Below are positions 25,120-33,393 of a stretch of DNA of 64,000 nucleotides, piece after piece (the first letter of the stretch is position 1; the number at the start of each line of letters is the position of its first letter). Source of the stretch: an uncultured Deferribacteres bacterium (GTDB lineage Bacteria > Zhuqueibacterota > JdFR-76 > DREG01); assembly GCA_913009825.1 (NCBI GenBank), contig CAJVYQ010000006.1:55418-119417 (forward strand), in the 5' to 3' direction. The notes under the pieces are model-generated. The model did not search any database. It worked only from the letters and a program-made list of their open reading frames with translations, and had not been told where the DNA came from. The translations under genes were made by a program, and so were the position numbers.

Positions 25120-27105
25120 ATGAGTGATTTGAAGTACAAACCTTATGTCCCTGAAGACACATCCATGAAAGAGCTTACGTTGAGGGCTATTTTGATCGGT
25201 GTGTTTCTTGCGGTAATTCTTGGAGCTGCCAATGCTTATCTCGGTTTAAAAGCGGGGATGACCGTTGCGGCTACATTCCCGGCAGCAGTAATTGCCATGG
25301 CGATCTTAAGGCCTTTGGGAGGAACAATATTAGAGGAAAATATTGCAAGAACCACCGGCGCGGTTGGTGAAGCTCTAGCGGCAGGCGCTATTTTTACTAT
25401 ACCGGCATTTGTTATGGCCGGTGTTTGGGATGAGTTTAACTATCTTCAGAGCACTTTTCTGATGTTAGTGGGTGGTATTTTGGGTGTCATGTTTGTGATT
25501 GTGCTGCGCAAAGCACTCATTCATGATGCAACCCTTCCATACCCGGAAAGTGTCGCTTGTGCGGAGATCGTGAAAGCGGGGCAGTCCGGAGCCACCGGAG
25601 CCAAAAATGTCTTCACTATGATCGGGGTTGCCGGGCTCATAGAGTTTTTCAAAAACCCCAGTGGTTTGCAAATCATTAATGATCACCTGAAACTGTTTTT
25701 AGATCTGGGAACATCAAAGGTTCGTTATCTGATCGAAGGAAAAGAAATAGGCAGCGCCGCTTTTACCGGCGGAACTTTGCTCGAAGCGCCTCTCGCCTCT
25801 CCGGCACTGACAGGCGTGGGCTATATCATTGGTCCGCGGTTAGCCTCCATCACGTTTTCCGGTGGTGTTTTCGGTTGGCTGTTTCTGATGCCGCTGGTTT
25901 TATTTTTTAACGGAGAATCATTGTCAACGTTGATTTCGGCAAGTTACAGTTGGGCAGATATCGCTAAAGCTGCCTACAGTGCCACCATTAAGCCGGTTGC
26001 CGTCGGTGCCATGTTGGTGGGTGCGTTCTACACACTTTATAGCATGCGGAGTAATTTGATCGGCGGCATAGCCCGTGGATTTTCCGATATTAAAGCAGCA
26101 CGCAGCGGTGAAAGTGTTGAAAAACGCACGGAAAAAGATCTGCCTTTTTCATTGGTGCTGATGAGTATCGGTGCGCTGGTTATTATTATGGTTTTTTTGT
26201 ATGAATTTTTCACCAAAAGCTGGAGCGCCGGAATTGTATCTGCGTTGGTGATGGCTCTTGCCGGTTTCATGTTTGCTGCTGTGGCGGGTTATCTGGTAGG
26301 TATCATCGGGAGTTCATCAAACCCTATTTCCGGATTAACATTAACCACACTGTTGATTGCAGCCATTCTGATGGTGTTGCTGGGCATGTCGGGAAACACC
26401 GGTGTTGCCGCAGTGTTGGGAGTAGCCTCGGTTGTTTGCTGCGTTGCCGGTGTAGCAGGAGATATGATGCAGGATTGGAAAGTTGGACATATTCTGGGCG
26501 GCACACCCTGGAGAATGCAGATCGGCGGCATGATCGGTGTTGTAGCCGCAGCTTTAGTTTTGATTTTCCCGTTGATCTGGCTGCATAACGGCACACCCGG
26601 TGGTATCGGCGGTGATAACCTGCCTGCTCCTCAGGCCGGTCTAATGGCGATGATGGCCAAAGGGATCGTCGGCGGTGAAATGGCCTGGCCGCTGGTGATT
26701 TCCGGAATGTTGTTTGCCGTAGCTTTGATCCTGATCAAATCGCCTTCTCCCATGTTGATTGCTGTGGGTATGTATCTCCCATTCAATACTACGTTCGCTA
26801 TTTTTGTCGGCGGCATTTTTAAATATTTTGTTGATAAAAGAGCAAAAAAAGCGGATAAACCGGGTGTGAAAGAAAAGATTGAAAATACAGGAATATTGAT
26901 TGCATCCGGTTTGGTGGCCGGCGAGGCGCTTATGGGAATTATTCTAGCCATTCTGGTGACGGTTAACATTTCATTGCCGTCGCTGGTTAAATCCTCAACC
27001 GGATTTATGAGTGTTCTTACCTCTTCATTGGCGCTGGTTGTGTTTTTTATAATCGGCTATGTTCTTATTGCCATCCCGATAAAAGCCGGTGAAAAGGATA
27101 ATTAA
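25120..27105 (+). CDS. OPT-family oligopeptide transporter
   Basis: A 661-aa inner-membrane protein with about 15-16 hydrophobic segments. The N-terminus (YKPYVPEDTSMKELTLRAILIG) and AANAYLGLKAGMTVAATFPAAV near residue 40 are typical of the bacterial OPT/YSL group. ENIARTTGAVGEALAAGAIF near 75 and the GxSSNPISGLTLTTLL block near 393 are further family stretches. It probably imports small peptides or metal chelates with protons. GGAGG lies 9 bases before the ATG; an ATG six bases earlier is followed by a stop and cannot be used. A hairpin-type terminator follows. Two secreted peptidase genes are 25 kb away, so a functional link is only a guess. Confidence 0.9.
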   Translation: MSDLKYKPYVPEDTSMKELTLRAILIGVFLAVILGAANAYLGLKAGMTVAATFPAAVIAMAILRPLGGTILEENIARTTGAVGEALAAGAIFTIPAFVMAGVWDEFNYLQSTFLMLVGGILGVMFVIVLRKALIHDATLPYPESVACAEIVKAGQSGATGAKNVFTMIGVAGLIEFFKNPSGLQIINDHLKLFLDLGTSKVRYLIEGKEIGSAAFTGGTLLEAPLASPALTGVGYIIGPRLASITFSGGVFGWLFLMPLVLFFNGESLSTLISASYSWADIAKAAYSATIKPVAVGAMLVGAFYTLYSMRSNLIGGIARGFSDIKAARSGESVEKRTEKDLPFSLVLMSIGALVIIMVFLYEFFTKSWSAGIVSALVMALAGFMFAAVAGYLVGIIGSSSNPISGLTLTTLLIAAILMVLLGMSGNTGVAAVLGVASVVCCVAGVAGDMMQDWKVGHILGGTPWRMQIGGMIGVVAAALVLIFPLIWLHNGTPGGIGGDNLPAPQAGLMAMMAKGIVGGEMAWPLVISGMLFAVALILIKSPSPMLIAVGMYLPFNTTFAIFVGGIFKYFVDKRAKKADKPGVKEKIENTGILIASGLVAGEALMGIILAILVTVNISLPSLVKSSTGFMSVLTSSLALVVFFIIGYVLIAIPIKAGEKDN

Positions 27106-27125
27106 GTTACAGATTCATTCACGAA

Positions 27126-27156
27126 ATGGGTGAGCCAACCGTCTCACCCTTCTTTA
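27126..27156 (+). terminator. Probable terminator after the OPT gene
   Basis: GGGTGAG (27128-27134) pairs with CTCACCC (27143-27149), followed by a short T-rich stretch TTCTTT. It lies 20-25 bases after the stop codon. Confidence 0.6.
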
Positions 27157-27193
27157 AATATGATTCGTTATATTTTGACTGAAGAGGTTTTTT

Positions 27194-27562
27194 GTGTTGT
27201 TTCGAAAGGAAAATCAGGAGAAAAGCGGCACGGTTCCCAATCTGCTCACCATTGTTCCGGATCGTAATGTAGATTGGAAAGAAACAGAAGATGGGAAAAT
27301 TGACTTGATTAAGCCGAAATATTCCAATATTCATATCAGACATTTAGTAGATCGCCTGATGAAAGAACCCCACTACACGGTTCATCTGGATGAAGTGGGC
27401 AGTTTTATCTGGCACCAAATTGACGGGCAGCGTACCGTTGAGATAATTGGTCGGGAGATGCAGCAGAACTTCGGGGAACGGATAGAGCCGGTTTTTGATA
27501 GATTGGCACAGTTTATCCACTCGCTTCACAGCGGCAAATTTATCTTACTTAAAAATATCTGA
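27194..27562 (+). CDS. PqqD-like protein
   Basis: A 122-aa protein. The C-terminal 80 residues (PHYTVHLDEVGSFIWHQIDG, TVEIIGREMQQ, VFDRLAQFIHSLHSGKFI) show the PqqD winged-helix pattern with the LDEVGxxIWxxIDG motif. PqqD proteins bind precursor peptides for radical SAM enzymes, but many stand-alone members exist without such a pathway and no peptide-modifying enzyme is seen here. The GTG start is supported by GAAGAGG six bases upstream. Confidence 0.75.
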   Translation: MLFRKENQEKSGTVPNLLTIVPDRNVDWKETEDGKIDLIKPKYSNIHIRHLVDRLMKEPHYTVHLDEVGSFIWHQIDGQRTVEIIGREMQQNFGERIEPVFDRLAQFIHSLHSGKFILLKNI

Positions 27563-27934
27563 TCAAATTTTTTGCCGCTTCCTGTTTTCCCGATGTTCCC
27601 CTGTATTCCTTTAAAAAATTAAAAAAATTTGGTAACTATTCAGGTCGCCTGAGAGTGAACCCTCAGGCTAAGACATGAAAGCATCCTGAAGGATGCTATC
27701 GTAAATAGGACGCTTTAGCGCCCTTTCATTTCTTAGCCTTGTCGTTCACGGCAAGGCGAAAAAGATTGAAAGAAAACACCTGAATAGTTACAAAATTTGT
27801 ATGAACCATTCTGGTATAAACGGCCGAATTCAATTGACAACTATCAGTACTTTTTCCTTTCGATCATTTCTTTTTAAACAGAGTAGTCTGTTTTTTCAGA
27901 AGACTACCGGAAAATAATCACAAAACAGGGAGCA
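27563..27934. other. Gene-free stretch with a cloverleaf element
   Basis: Holds the family 1 element 27632-27791 and AT-rich DNA before the nuclease gene, including a TTGACA at about 27834 without a good -10 partner. Confidence 0.7.
27632..27791. mobile_element. Family 1 element with cloverleaf-like body, copy A, 8-bp target duplication
   Basis: Perfect 14-bp ends GTAACTATTCAGGT and ACCTGAATAGTTAC. AAAATTTG flanks it exactly (27624-27631 and 27792-27799). Inside, nested pairing is visible: hairpin 27647-27653/27662-27668, a 13-bp arm 27669-27681/27723-27735 with one mismatch enclosing hairpins at 27681-27696 and 27708-27722, and a 9-bp stem hairpin at 27736-27757. The 163-bp segment 27631-27793 is identical to 52120-52282. 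Confidence 0.85.
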
Positions 27935-27940
27935 GTGAAA

Positions 27941-28309
27941 ATGAGTAAAACTATTTCAAAAGAGAGTTTGTATTACTATCTTGCCTATGTTGATAAAGTG
28001 TACGACGGAGATACCATTACCGTAACCATTGATTTGGGATTTCACTTGTTATCCGGGAACAATAAAATACGTCTGGCACGGATCGATGCTCCGGAGATGC
28101 GTGGCGAAGAACACGAGTCGGGTGTAAAATCCCGTGATTTTCTGCGACAACTGATAAACGGGAAAGAAATCATGTTGGAAACCAAGAAAGATAAAAAAGG
28201 CAAATACGGACGGTACATCGGAGAAATATGGCTGGAAACGGAAGATGGGTATGAAAATATAAATGACATGTTAGTTAAAAATGGTTATGCTGAGTACAAA
28301 AATTACTAA
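27941..28309 (+). CDS. Staphylococcal nuclease-like (thermonuclease) protein
   Basis: A 122-aa SNase domain with no signal peptide. VYDGDTITVTIDLG near residue 15 supplies the calcium-binding Asp pair, LARIDAPEMRGEEHESG near 42 includes the catalytic Arg and Glu-type positions, and GRYIGEIWLE near 88 the second Arg. It would cut DNA or RNA in a calcium-dependent way, or be a degenerate relative acting in the cytoplasm. The start ATG 27941 is preferred over GTG 27935 for spacing to CAGGGAG. Not linked to neighbouring genes. Confidence 0.85.
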   Translation: MSKTISKESLYYYLAYVDKVYDGDTITVTIDLGFHLLSGNNKIRLARIDAPEMRGEEHESGVKSRDFLRQLINGKEIMLETKKDKKGKYGRYIGEIWLETEDGYENINDMLVKNGYAEYKNY

Positions 28310-28443
28310 AAAACATTGCATTTCCGTTGAAAATTGCTATCTTTTATCTGTATGAATTTTTAACAACTTATCTTTCATTGCTTTTGTGTAGCGCCGTGTT
28401 TTTACCTAAATCTAAAGACTTGATTTAAAAAAGGAGAAAAAGG

Positions 28444-28773
28444 ATGTGGGTTTTAAAATGGATATTGGCCGCACTTCTCATTGTTTTGATTCTTGGTTTT
28501 GCTTTACAAAATCAACACCAAATGGTTCAGGTACATGTTGTTAATTGGGTGTCTCCCGAATTGCCTCTCTATTTGATCGTTTACATCGCATTCACTTTTG
28601 GCTTGTTCACCTGGCTGCTCACATCAATTTTTAAAATTGTGCAGCTAAAAGCGGATTACAGACAGGCGAAAAAAGAGACAAAACAGCTTCAGGATGAATT
28701 GGACAAACTGAGGAATCTGTCTGTGGAAGAAGCAGTTTCGTTGCCGGATGTAACTGATAAACCTACCAAATAG
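28444..28773 (+). CDS. lapA: Lipopolysaccharide assembly protein A-like (LapA domain, DUF1049)
   Basis: A 109-aa protein with two membrane segments (LKWILAALLIVLILGFAL and LPLYLIVYIAFTFGLFTWLL) and a C-terminal coiled coil (QAKKETKQLQDELDKL). The NQHQMVQVHVVNW loop between the segments is typical of LapA. In E. coli LapA works with LapB to tune LPS synthesis by steering FtsH to LpxC. The gene is followed after 15 bases by a lapB-like gene, which supports the call. GGAG lies upstream of the ATG. Confidence 0.8.
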   Translation: MWVLKWILAALLIVLILGFALQNQHQMVQVHVVNWVSPELPLYLIVYIAFTFGLFTWLLTSIFKIVQLKADYRQAKKETKQLQDELDKLRNLSVEEAVSLPDVTDKPTK

Positions 28774-28788
28774 TCAAAAGGAATTGTT

Positions 28789-29949
28789 ATGCAGCAGTCT
28801 TATTTGTTCTACTATATTGCCATCGCTTTGATTTTGATTATTATTGTGGCGGTCATTTATGCCTCCTTCAGGCTCCGTAAACAGAAACTCCGGAACATGT
28901 TTGAGACAAATGAATATATCCGGGCTTTAAACTTTTTAATTGAAGGCAACTCCTCTCGTGCTGTCGAATATTTCTATAAAGCGGTTCAAAAAAACACAGA
29001 AAATATTGATGCTTATTTAAAACTTGGTGATATTTTTCGTCATCAAAAAAAAGTTGAAAAAGCGATAAAAATTCACAGCGAACTGTTGGTAAGGCGAAAC
29101 CTGGATTATGTTACCAGAACTGAAATTATCCGGAGTTTGACACTGGATTATTTTACCGCCGAAAAATATGACAAAGCCTTGGAAAATATAAATTCACTGT
29201 TTGCCGCCGAGCCAAAAAATGTTTGGGCAAAAAAACAGCAGATTGCCATTTTTGAGGCAAAATATGATTGGGAAAGCGCGTTTAAGGCGTTTAAATTATT
29301 GGACAAGTGGGAGAAACAAAAAGCTGCGCAAAATCATCTTTCTCTCTACAAAGTGGAATTAGCGAAACAAAAATTCCAGGAAAAAAAAGAGAAGGAAGGT
29401 CGCATTCTGTTGCGGGAGGCCTTAAAAATAGAAGCCAACTGTTCCGCTGCACACATTGCTTTGGGTGATTCTTACGTACGCGAGGAAAGATTTACCGACG
29501 CCATAAAAACATGGGTGGAATTTGTACGGGAAGTACCCCGTCGATCGTACCTGGTGTTTGACCGGCTGCAGGAAGTGCTTTATTCCATGGGGAGTTACAG
29601 TGAGATCGAAAATATCTTGCAGGAATTATATCAAGAAAATTTGAAGAATCTGGATATTGTTTTTACTTTGGCTGATATACGTGCACGGAAAGGAGAGCTC
29701 GATATCGCCGTCGGTTTGTGTAAATCGGCATTGGAAATTGATGCCGGTTCTACCCAGGCCAAGTCGAGGTTGGTCAGACTTTATGACAGAAAAGGGGATA
29801 AAGAGAAAGCGTTAAAGGCCGCAGTGGAGTTGGCCGAACAAAGCGTGGAAGTGAAACATGACTTTCATTGTTCAGTATGTAATTATCACACGGACGAGGT
29901 TTTGTGGCATTGCCCCAAATGCGGCGCCTGGAATTCATTTGATATTTAG
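28789..29949 (+). CDS. lapB: LapB/YciM-like TPR protein with C-terminal rubredoxin-type zinc site
   Basis: A 386-aa membrane-anchored protein. An N-terminal transmembrane helix (residues 5-28) is followed by RLRKQKLRNMFETNEYIRAL, about nine TPR units (for example NIDAYLKLGDIFRHQKKVEKA), and a C-terminal rubredoxin-like metal site HCSVCNYHTDEVLWHCPKCG (two CxxC pairs). This architecture matches E. coli LapB, which controls LpxC turnover at the inner membrane. It is directly downstream of lapA. It indicates that this bacterium makes LPS under a similar control, by inference. Confidence 0.88.
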   Translation: MQQSYLFYYIAIALILIIIVAVIYASFRLRKQKLRNMFETNEYIRALNFLIEGNSSRAVEYFYKAVQKNTENIDAYLKLGDIFRHQKKVEKAIKIHSELLVRRNLDYVTRTEIIRSLTLDYFTAEKYDKALENINSLFAAEPKNVWAKKQQIAIFEAKYDWESAFKAFKLLDKWEKQKAAQNHLSLYKVELAKQKFQEKKEKEGRILLREALKIEANCSAAHIALGDSYVREERFTDAIKTWVEFVREVPRRSYLVFDRLQEVLYSMGSYSEIENILQELYQENLKNLDIVFTLADIRARKGELDIAVGLCKSALEIDAGSTQAKSRLVRLYDRKGDKEKALKAAVELAEQSVEVKHDFHCSVCNYHTDEVLWHCPKCGAWNSFDI

Positions 29950-29958
29950 TGAAAATTT

Positions 29959-30780
29959 ATGAAGTTACCCTGGAAAAATATTGTTTTTGTTTTCTTGCTG
30001 TTAAGCTGCAATACCGGCCGGGCGTACTGTCAGACAGATTTTATAAAGTTGTACGAGGAGGATGAAATTCTTGCTCTCCGGCAGCAGCTCAAAAATAATC
30101 CGTCGTGGGGAAATGATTTTTTTCAGGCTATTTTCATTAAAGATGCCGCCCGGGCGATTTCTCAAATGAAAAAAATTGTCGTAGCGGACCGGAATACGCC
30201 ATTGCTTCCCGCTATTTTCGAGCGGATTGCACTTTATCAATTTGCCAACGGATTATATAAAACTTCTCAAAGCACATTTTACTATCTGGCCGAGAAATAC
30301 AAAAATACGCGGTACGGGGAATTGGGATTGTTCTATGTAGCCCGTTCATTTCAGGCGATTGGCAAAACCGATTCCAGTCATTTGGTTCTGGAAAAATTGC
30401 TGCGGGAATATCCACATTCAAAATATAGCAAAATTGCCTTGCGGGAACTGCAAAATAATATAACGGCAGCCTCCACTGAAAAAGAGAAAAACGAACCGGC
30501 AAAAACCGTTGCAAAAGCTAATATAACGGAAGAGTATACCATTCAAACCGGTGCGTTTTCCAGCGCTTCCCATGCCAAGATTCAACAACAATTTTTGGAA
30601 AATAAAGGGTATTCTGCTACAATATATCAAAAATGGGTGGGGAAGAGGCGTTTTTATGTTGTCTGTATGGGTAAATTCAGGGAGAAAAAAAAAGCAGAAT
30701 CTTATGGTCGAAGTATTGCTCGAAAATACCATCTCGATTATCACATTGTCGATCTCAACATGTTGGTCTTGTACCGGTGA
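29959..30780 (+). CDS. Secreted SPOR-domain protein with TPR-like region
   Basis: A 273-aa protein with an N-terminal signal (KNIVFVFLLLSCNTGRAYCQ; a type I site after Cys-Gln or an imperfect lipobox LLSC). Residues 60-165 look like TPR/YbgF-type repeats (YGELGLFYVARSFQAIGK, VLEKLLREYPHSKYSKIA). Residues about 195-270 are a SPOR domain (YTIQTGAFSSASHAKIQQQF, RRFYVVCMGKFREKKKAESY), which binds denuded peptidoglycan glycans. It follows lapB by nine bases, so it is likely in that operon and may link envelope sensing with LPS control (inference). Confidence 0.8.
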   Translation: MKLPWKNIVFVFLLLSCNTGRAYCQTDFIKLYEEDEILALRQQLKNNPSWGNDFFQAIFIKDAARAISQMKKIVVADRNTPLLPAIFERIALYQFANGLYKTSQSTFYYLAEKYKNTRYGELGLFYVARSFQAIGKTDSSHLVLEKLLREYPHSKYSKIALRELQNNITAASTEKEKNEPAKTVAKANITEEYTIQTGAFSSASHAKIQQQFLENKGYSATIYQKWVGKRRFYVVCMGKFREKKKAESYGRSIARKYHLDYHIVDLNMLVLYR

Positions 30781-30960
30781 TCTTGTTTCTTTTTTCAAAA
30801 TTTGACGCTGTGTTCAATGGCACGAAATATGTTTCGTTAAATATTTCTCTGTAATCTTTCTGATGTGATAGAAATGAACTCTCTTTAAAATTTTTTTGTA
30901 GTGATATTGAAAACTCAACAGACGTAATTTTAGTAACAAGGTTGACATAATTCCCTCTCC

Positions 30961-31113
30961 TTATCTTCTAATTCCCATCCTTCTTTTCAATGTATAACTT
31001 TTATATTTGATTTCCTTCTTTTCTTCCTCGGGATTGACCATTTCGATCCGGATATCTCCGTTGTGATCATCCGGGATTTTTTGTTCTTCATTTTTTTCTG
31101 TTTCATTTGCCAT
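30961..31113 (-). CDS. Small charged 50-aa protein
   Basis: On the minus strand, ATG at 31113 with GGAGAACGTC just upstream gives a good ribosome site. The protein (MANETEKNEEQKIPDDHNGD..., ending KYKSYTLKRRMGIRR) is acidic in the first two thirds and strongly basic at the end. It has no membrane segment or known motif. It is transcribed away from the TolB-like gene at 31474. The ribosome site and tidy charge pattern argue for a real small gene, but coding is not proven. Confidence 0.45.
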   Translation of the reverse strand: MANETEKNEEQKIPDDHNGDIRIEMVNPEEEKKEIKYKSYTLKRRMGIRR

Positions 31114-31298
31114 GACGTTCTCCATTTTTAAATATAGGAATAGAACTGCAATTATTATACCGTTTTTACCGGATAAAATAATTATCACTAACTTGTAAAA
31201 AATAAAGTATTTACATTCGTTTTGATCCGATCATGTTTTCCGGCATGGACATTCAACCCGGCAAAAATTTCACTGCTTGTCCGGTTTTTGAACAATTA

Positions 31299-31327
31299 TT
31301 GACATTTTGTTCGTATTTGTTTACTTT
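31299..31327 (+). promoter_or_regulatory. Candidate promoter for the TolB-like lipoprotein gene
   Basis: TTGACA at 31299-31304, 17-base spacer, TACTTT at 31322-31327, in AT-rich DNA about 150 bases before the ATG. Motif evidence only. Confidence 0.35.
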
Positions 31328-31473
31328 ATTTTATCGACAAATAAAATTTAATAAAAACTATTTAAATTATCGGAAGAACTTCCGATAAAATTAATAGCTT
31401 CATTAAATTGACCATACATCTATTCCGGATGAATAGTCTAATGTTGGTCGCTGAATCATGACAAGGAGGCTCA

Positions 31474-32736
31474 ATGCAGCGGTTTCTTTTTTTACTGCTA
31501 CTCTTTTTAATTGCCGGTTGTGCCGGAACCCGCCGGCAAGGGACAGAAAATCCGGTAGTGAATGAAGGTAAAATAAAAAAAATAGAAAAAAAAATAGCCG
31601 AAAACCCCAATAATTTTAATAGCTATTTTGAATTAAGCCAATTGATAGCGCTGCAGGGTGATACTCTGCGGGCTATCGCCAATCTGGATTCTGCCCTGGC
31701 TATTCAGGATCATTTTTCCCCTGCGCTTTTCTTAAAAGGAAAATTACTTTTTGCACAGAAAAATTTAAAAAAATCATTTGAACAATTTATTCTTCTTCTT
31801 GAACAGGATACCACTACCGCTTTTGTAAAAAAAGTAGCGGGTACTATTGGAATGGCCTATCCAATCCGTTTGGTGCTGGATGATAATTATGATGAAGCGA
31901 ACCCGGGTTATGATCCGTCCGGGGATCGCATCGCATTTCAATCAAATCGCTACCATAATTGGGATATTTTTATCATGAACCGTTCCGGGGGAGATTTACA
32001 GCAAATCACGAAAAGTCCCCTTAATGATGAAGCGCCGGTTTTTATCGATGAAGATAATGTGTGTTTTACCCGTCAACAATCTGCGGAGGGAATGCAGCGG
32101 GATATTTATATTTTCGACCTGAATGAAAAGAAGGAGAAGGCTTTGATTGTAAATCCGGCGGATGACTGGTATCTGGCACCGGGAAAAGATATCAATCAAT
32201 TTTATTTTGTTTCAGACCGGGAAATAAACGGCAATAAACTAAGCAAAATTTTCAAATATGATCAGACTAATCGGCAAATAGTACCGGTTGTAATGGAAGG
32301 CGTCGATGTCAGTTCTCCCTGGGTTCATCCGGTAAAAGATCGGTTGCTGTTTACGAAAAAACAAAATTCCCATTATGGGCTCTATCGATGCACGCTTGAT
32401 GGTGAAAAAATAAAACCGGTCTCAAATCTCAATATGAACATCGGCGCCCCTAAATACTCACCGGACGGGAGAAAAGTTGTCTTTTTCAGCAAAGAAGGGC
32501 AAAATTATGATCTGTTCGAGTTTGATTTACAATCCGGGGAATTGCATCGTTTAACAGGTAACCCGAAAAGTGATTTATCGCCAAATTATTCACCGGACGG
32601 CGGCAAAATTATTTTCTATTCGGATCGATCAGGGAAATACAAAGTCTATGAAATGAACCTGTCGAGACCGTTTAACCGTGCCCAATTGTTGGATAAATTG
32701 CGTCTTGCTGTTCGGGAGAATAAATTCTATGAGTGA
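31474..32736 (+). CDS. TolB-like lipoprotein with TPR and PD40 beta-propeller
   Basis: A 420-aa lipoprotein (signal and lipobox LIAGC at residues 12-16). Residues about 45-115 form TPR-like helices (NNFNSYFELSQLIALQGD). The remainder is a TolB/WD40-like PD40 propeller, with repeated YSPDGRKVVFFSK, YSPDGGKIIFYSDRSG and YDPSGDRIAFQSN blades. It is probably periplasmic or on the outer membrane and binds partner proteins or glycans. It is not true TolB, since the N-terminal TolB domain is missing. GGAGG-like AAGGAGG lies upstream of the ATG. Confidence 0.8.
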   Translation: MQRFLFLLLLFLIAGCAGTRRQGTENPVVNEGKIKKIEKKIAENPNNFNSYFELSQLIALQGDTLRAIANLDSALAIQDHFSPALFLKGKLLFAQKNLKKSFEQFILLLEQDTTTAFVKKVAGTIGMAYPIRLVLDDNYDEANPGYDPSGDRIAFQSNRYHNWDIFIMNRSGGDLQQITKSPLNDEAPVFIDEDNVCFTRQQSAEGMQRDIYIFDLNEKKEKALIVNPADDWYLAPGKDINQFYFVSDREINGNKLSKIFKYDQTNRQIVPVVMEGVDVSSPWVHPVKDRLLFTKKQNSHYGLYRCTLDGEKIKPVSNLNMNIGAPKYSPDGRKVVFFSKEGQNYDLFEFDLQSGELHRLTGNPKSDLSPNYSPDGGKIIFYSDRSGKYKVYEMNLSRPFNRAQLLDKLRLAVRENKFYE

Positions 32737-33054
32737 TAAACCAATTCTCTTCTTGTAAAATTTGGTTCGATCCGATAATTTCCTTCTGTTTCTGGCTAAA
32801 AATCACCACTCTGGACTAAAATAGGGCATAAGATTTTTTCTAATCTTTTGCGTATATCTACATTTCCATTCATCCCCGGTAAACTATTTTTCGCAATTTC
32901 TTTATAATCCAAATATTAAGATCACTATTCGGAAATGCCAGACTATTCTGTTTGTCACCTCATTAGAAATAATCAATGGTATGGTCTTTGTATAGAATAT
33001 ATGGATATCAAGTGTGGTGTGTATTTATAGATGGTGAAAACCATAGGAGAGGAA

Positions 33055-33357
33055 ATGGACAGTGAGGAATTCGTAGATCTGTTCACTAAAAACAGACCGG
33101 TATTTTCTATCAGGAAAAATCCGGACGGACGCAGAATAATAAAAGCCAACTCTATAAAAACAGATGAATCCCCTGCCGGGGAACATGAACAGACAACCGG
33201 TTTGCCCCGAATTGAATTGCAGAAAAATGGCGATGTTGTTTCAGCCATCACGGTAGTTTGTACTTGCGGTCGGGAAATAAAAATTGTTTTGGAATATGAA
33301 AATGATCAGGCAAAAAATGGGAAAATAGTAACGGAAGAAAGTAAGGTTGCCTATTGA
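33055..33357 (+). CDS. Conserved-looking 100-aa hypothetical with a CTCG motif
   Basis: The start ATG 33055 has AGGAGAGG just upstream; an in-frame ATG at 33031 has no such site. The protein begins MDSEEFVDLFTKNRPVFSIR and contains ITVVCTCGREIKIVLEYE near residue 72, a beta-hairpin-like stretch with CxC that could bind metal. No family recognised. It lies 36 bases before a sensor kinase and a sigma-54 activator gene, and its own ribosome site suggests a three-gene operon. Its function may relate to that signalling pair. Confidence 0.6.
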   Translation: MDSEEFVDLFTKNRPVFSIRKNPDGRRIIKANSIKTDESPAGEHEQTTGLPRIELQKNGDVVSAITVVCTCGREIKIVLEYENDQAKNGKIVTEESKVAY

Positions 33358-33393
33358 CATTTATTGAATAGTTTAGAGATGAAAAGGAAATAA

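Noticed and set aside
30813..30832. TGGCACGAAATATGTTTC as a sigma-54 promoter
   Set aside because: The -12 half does not match TTGC, and the next gene downstream is on the other strand.
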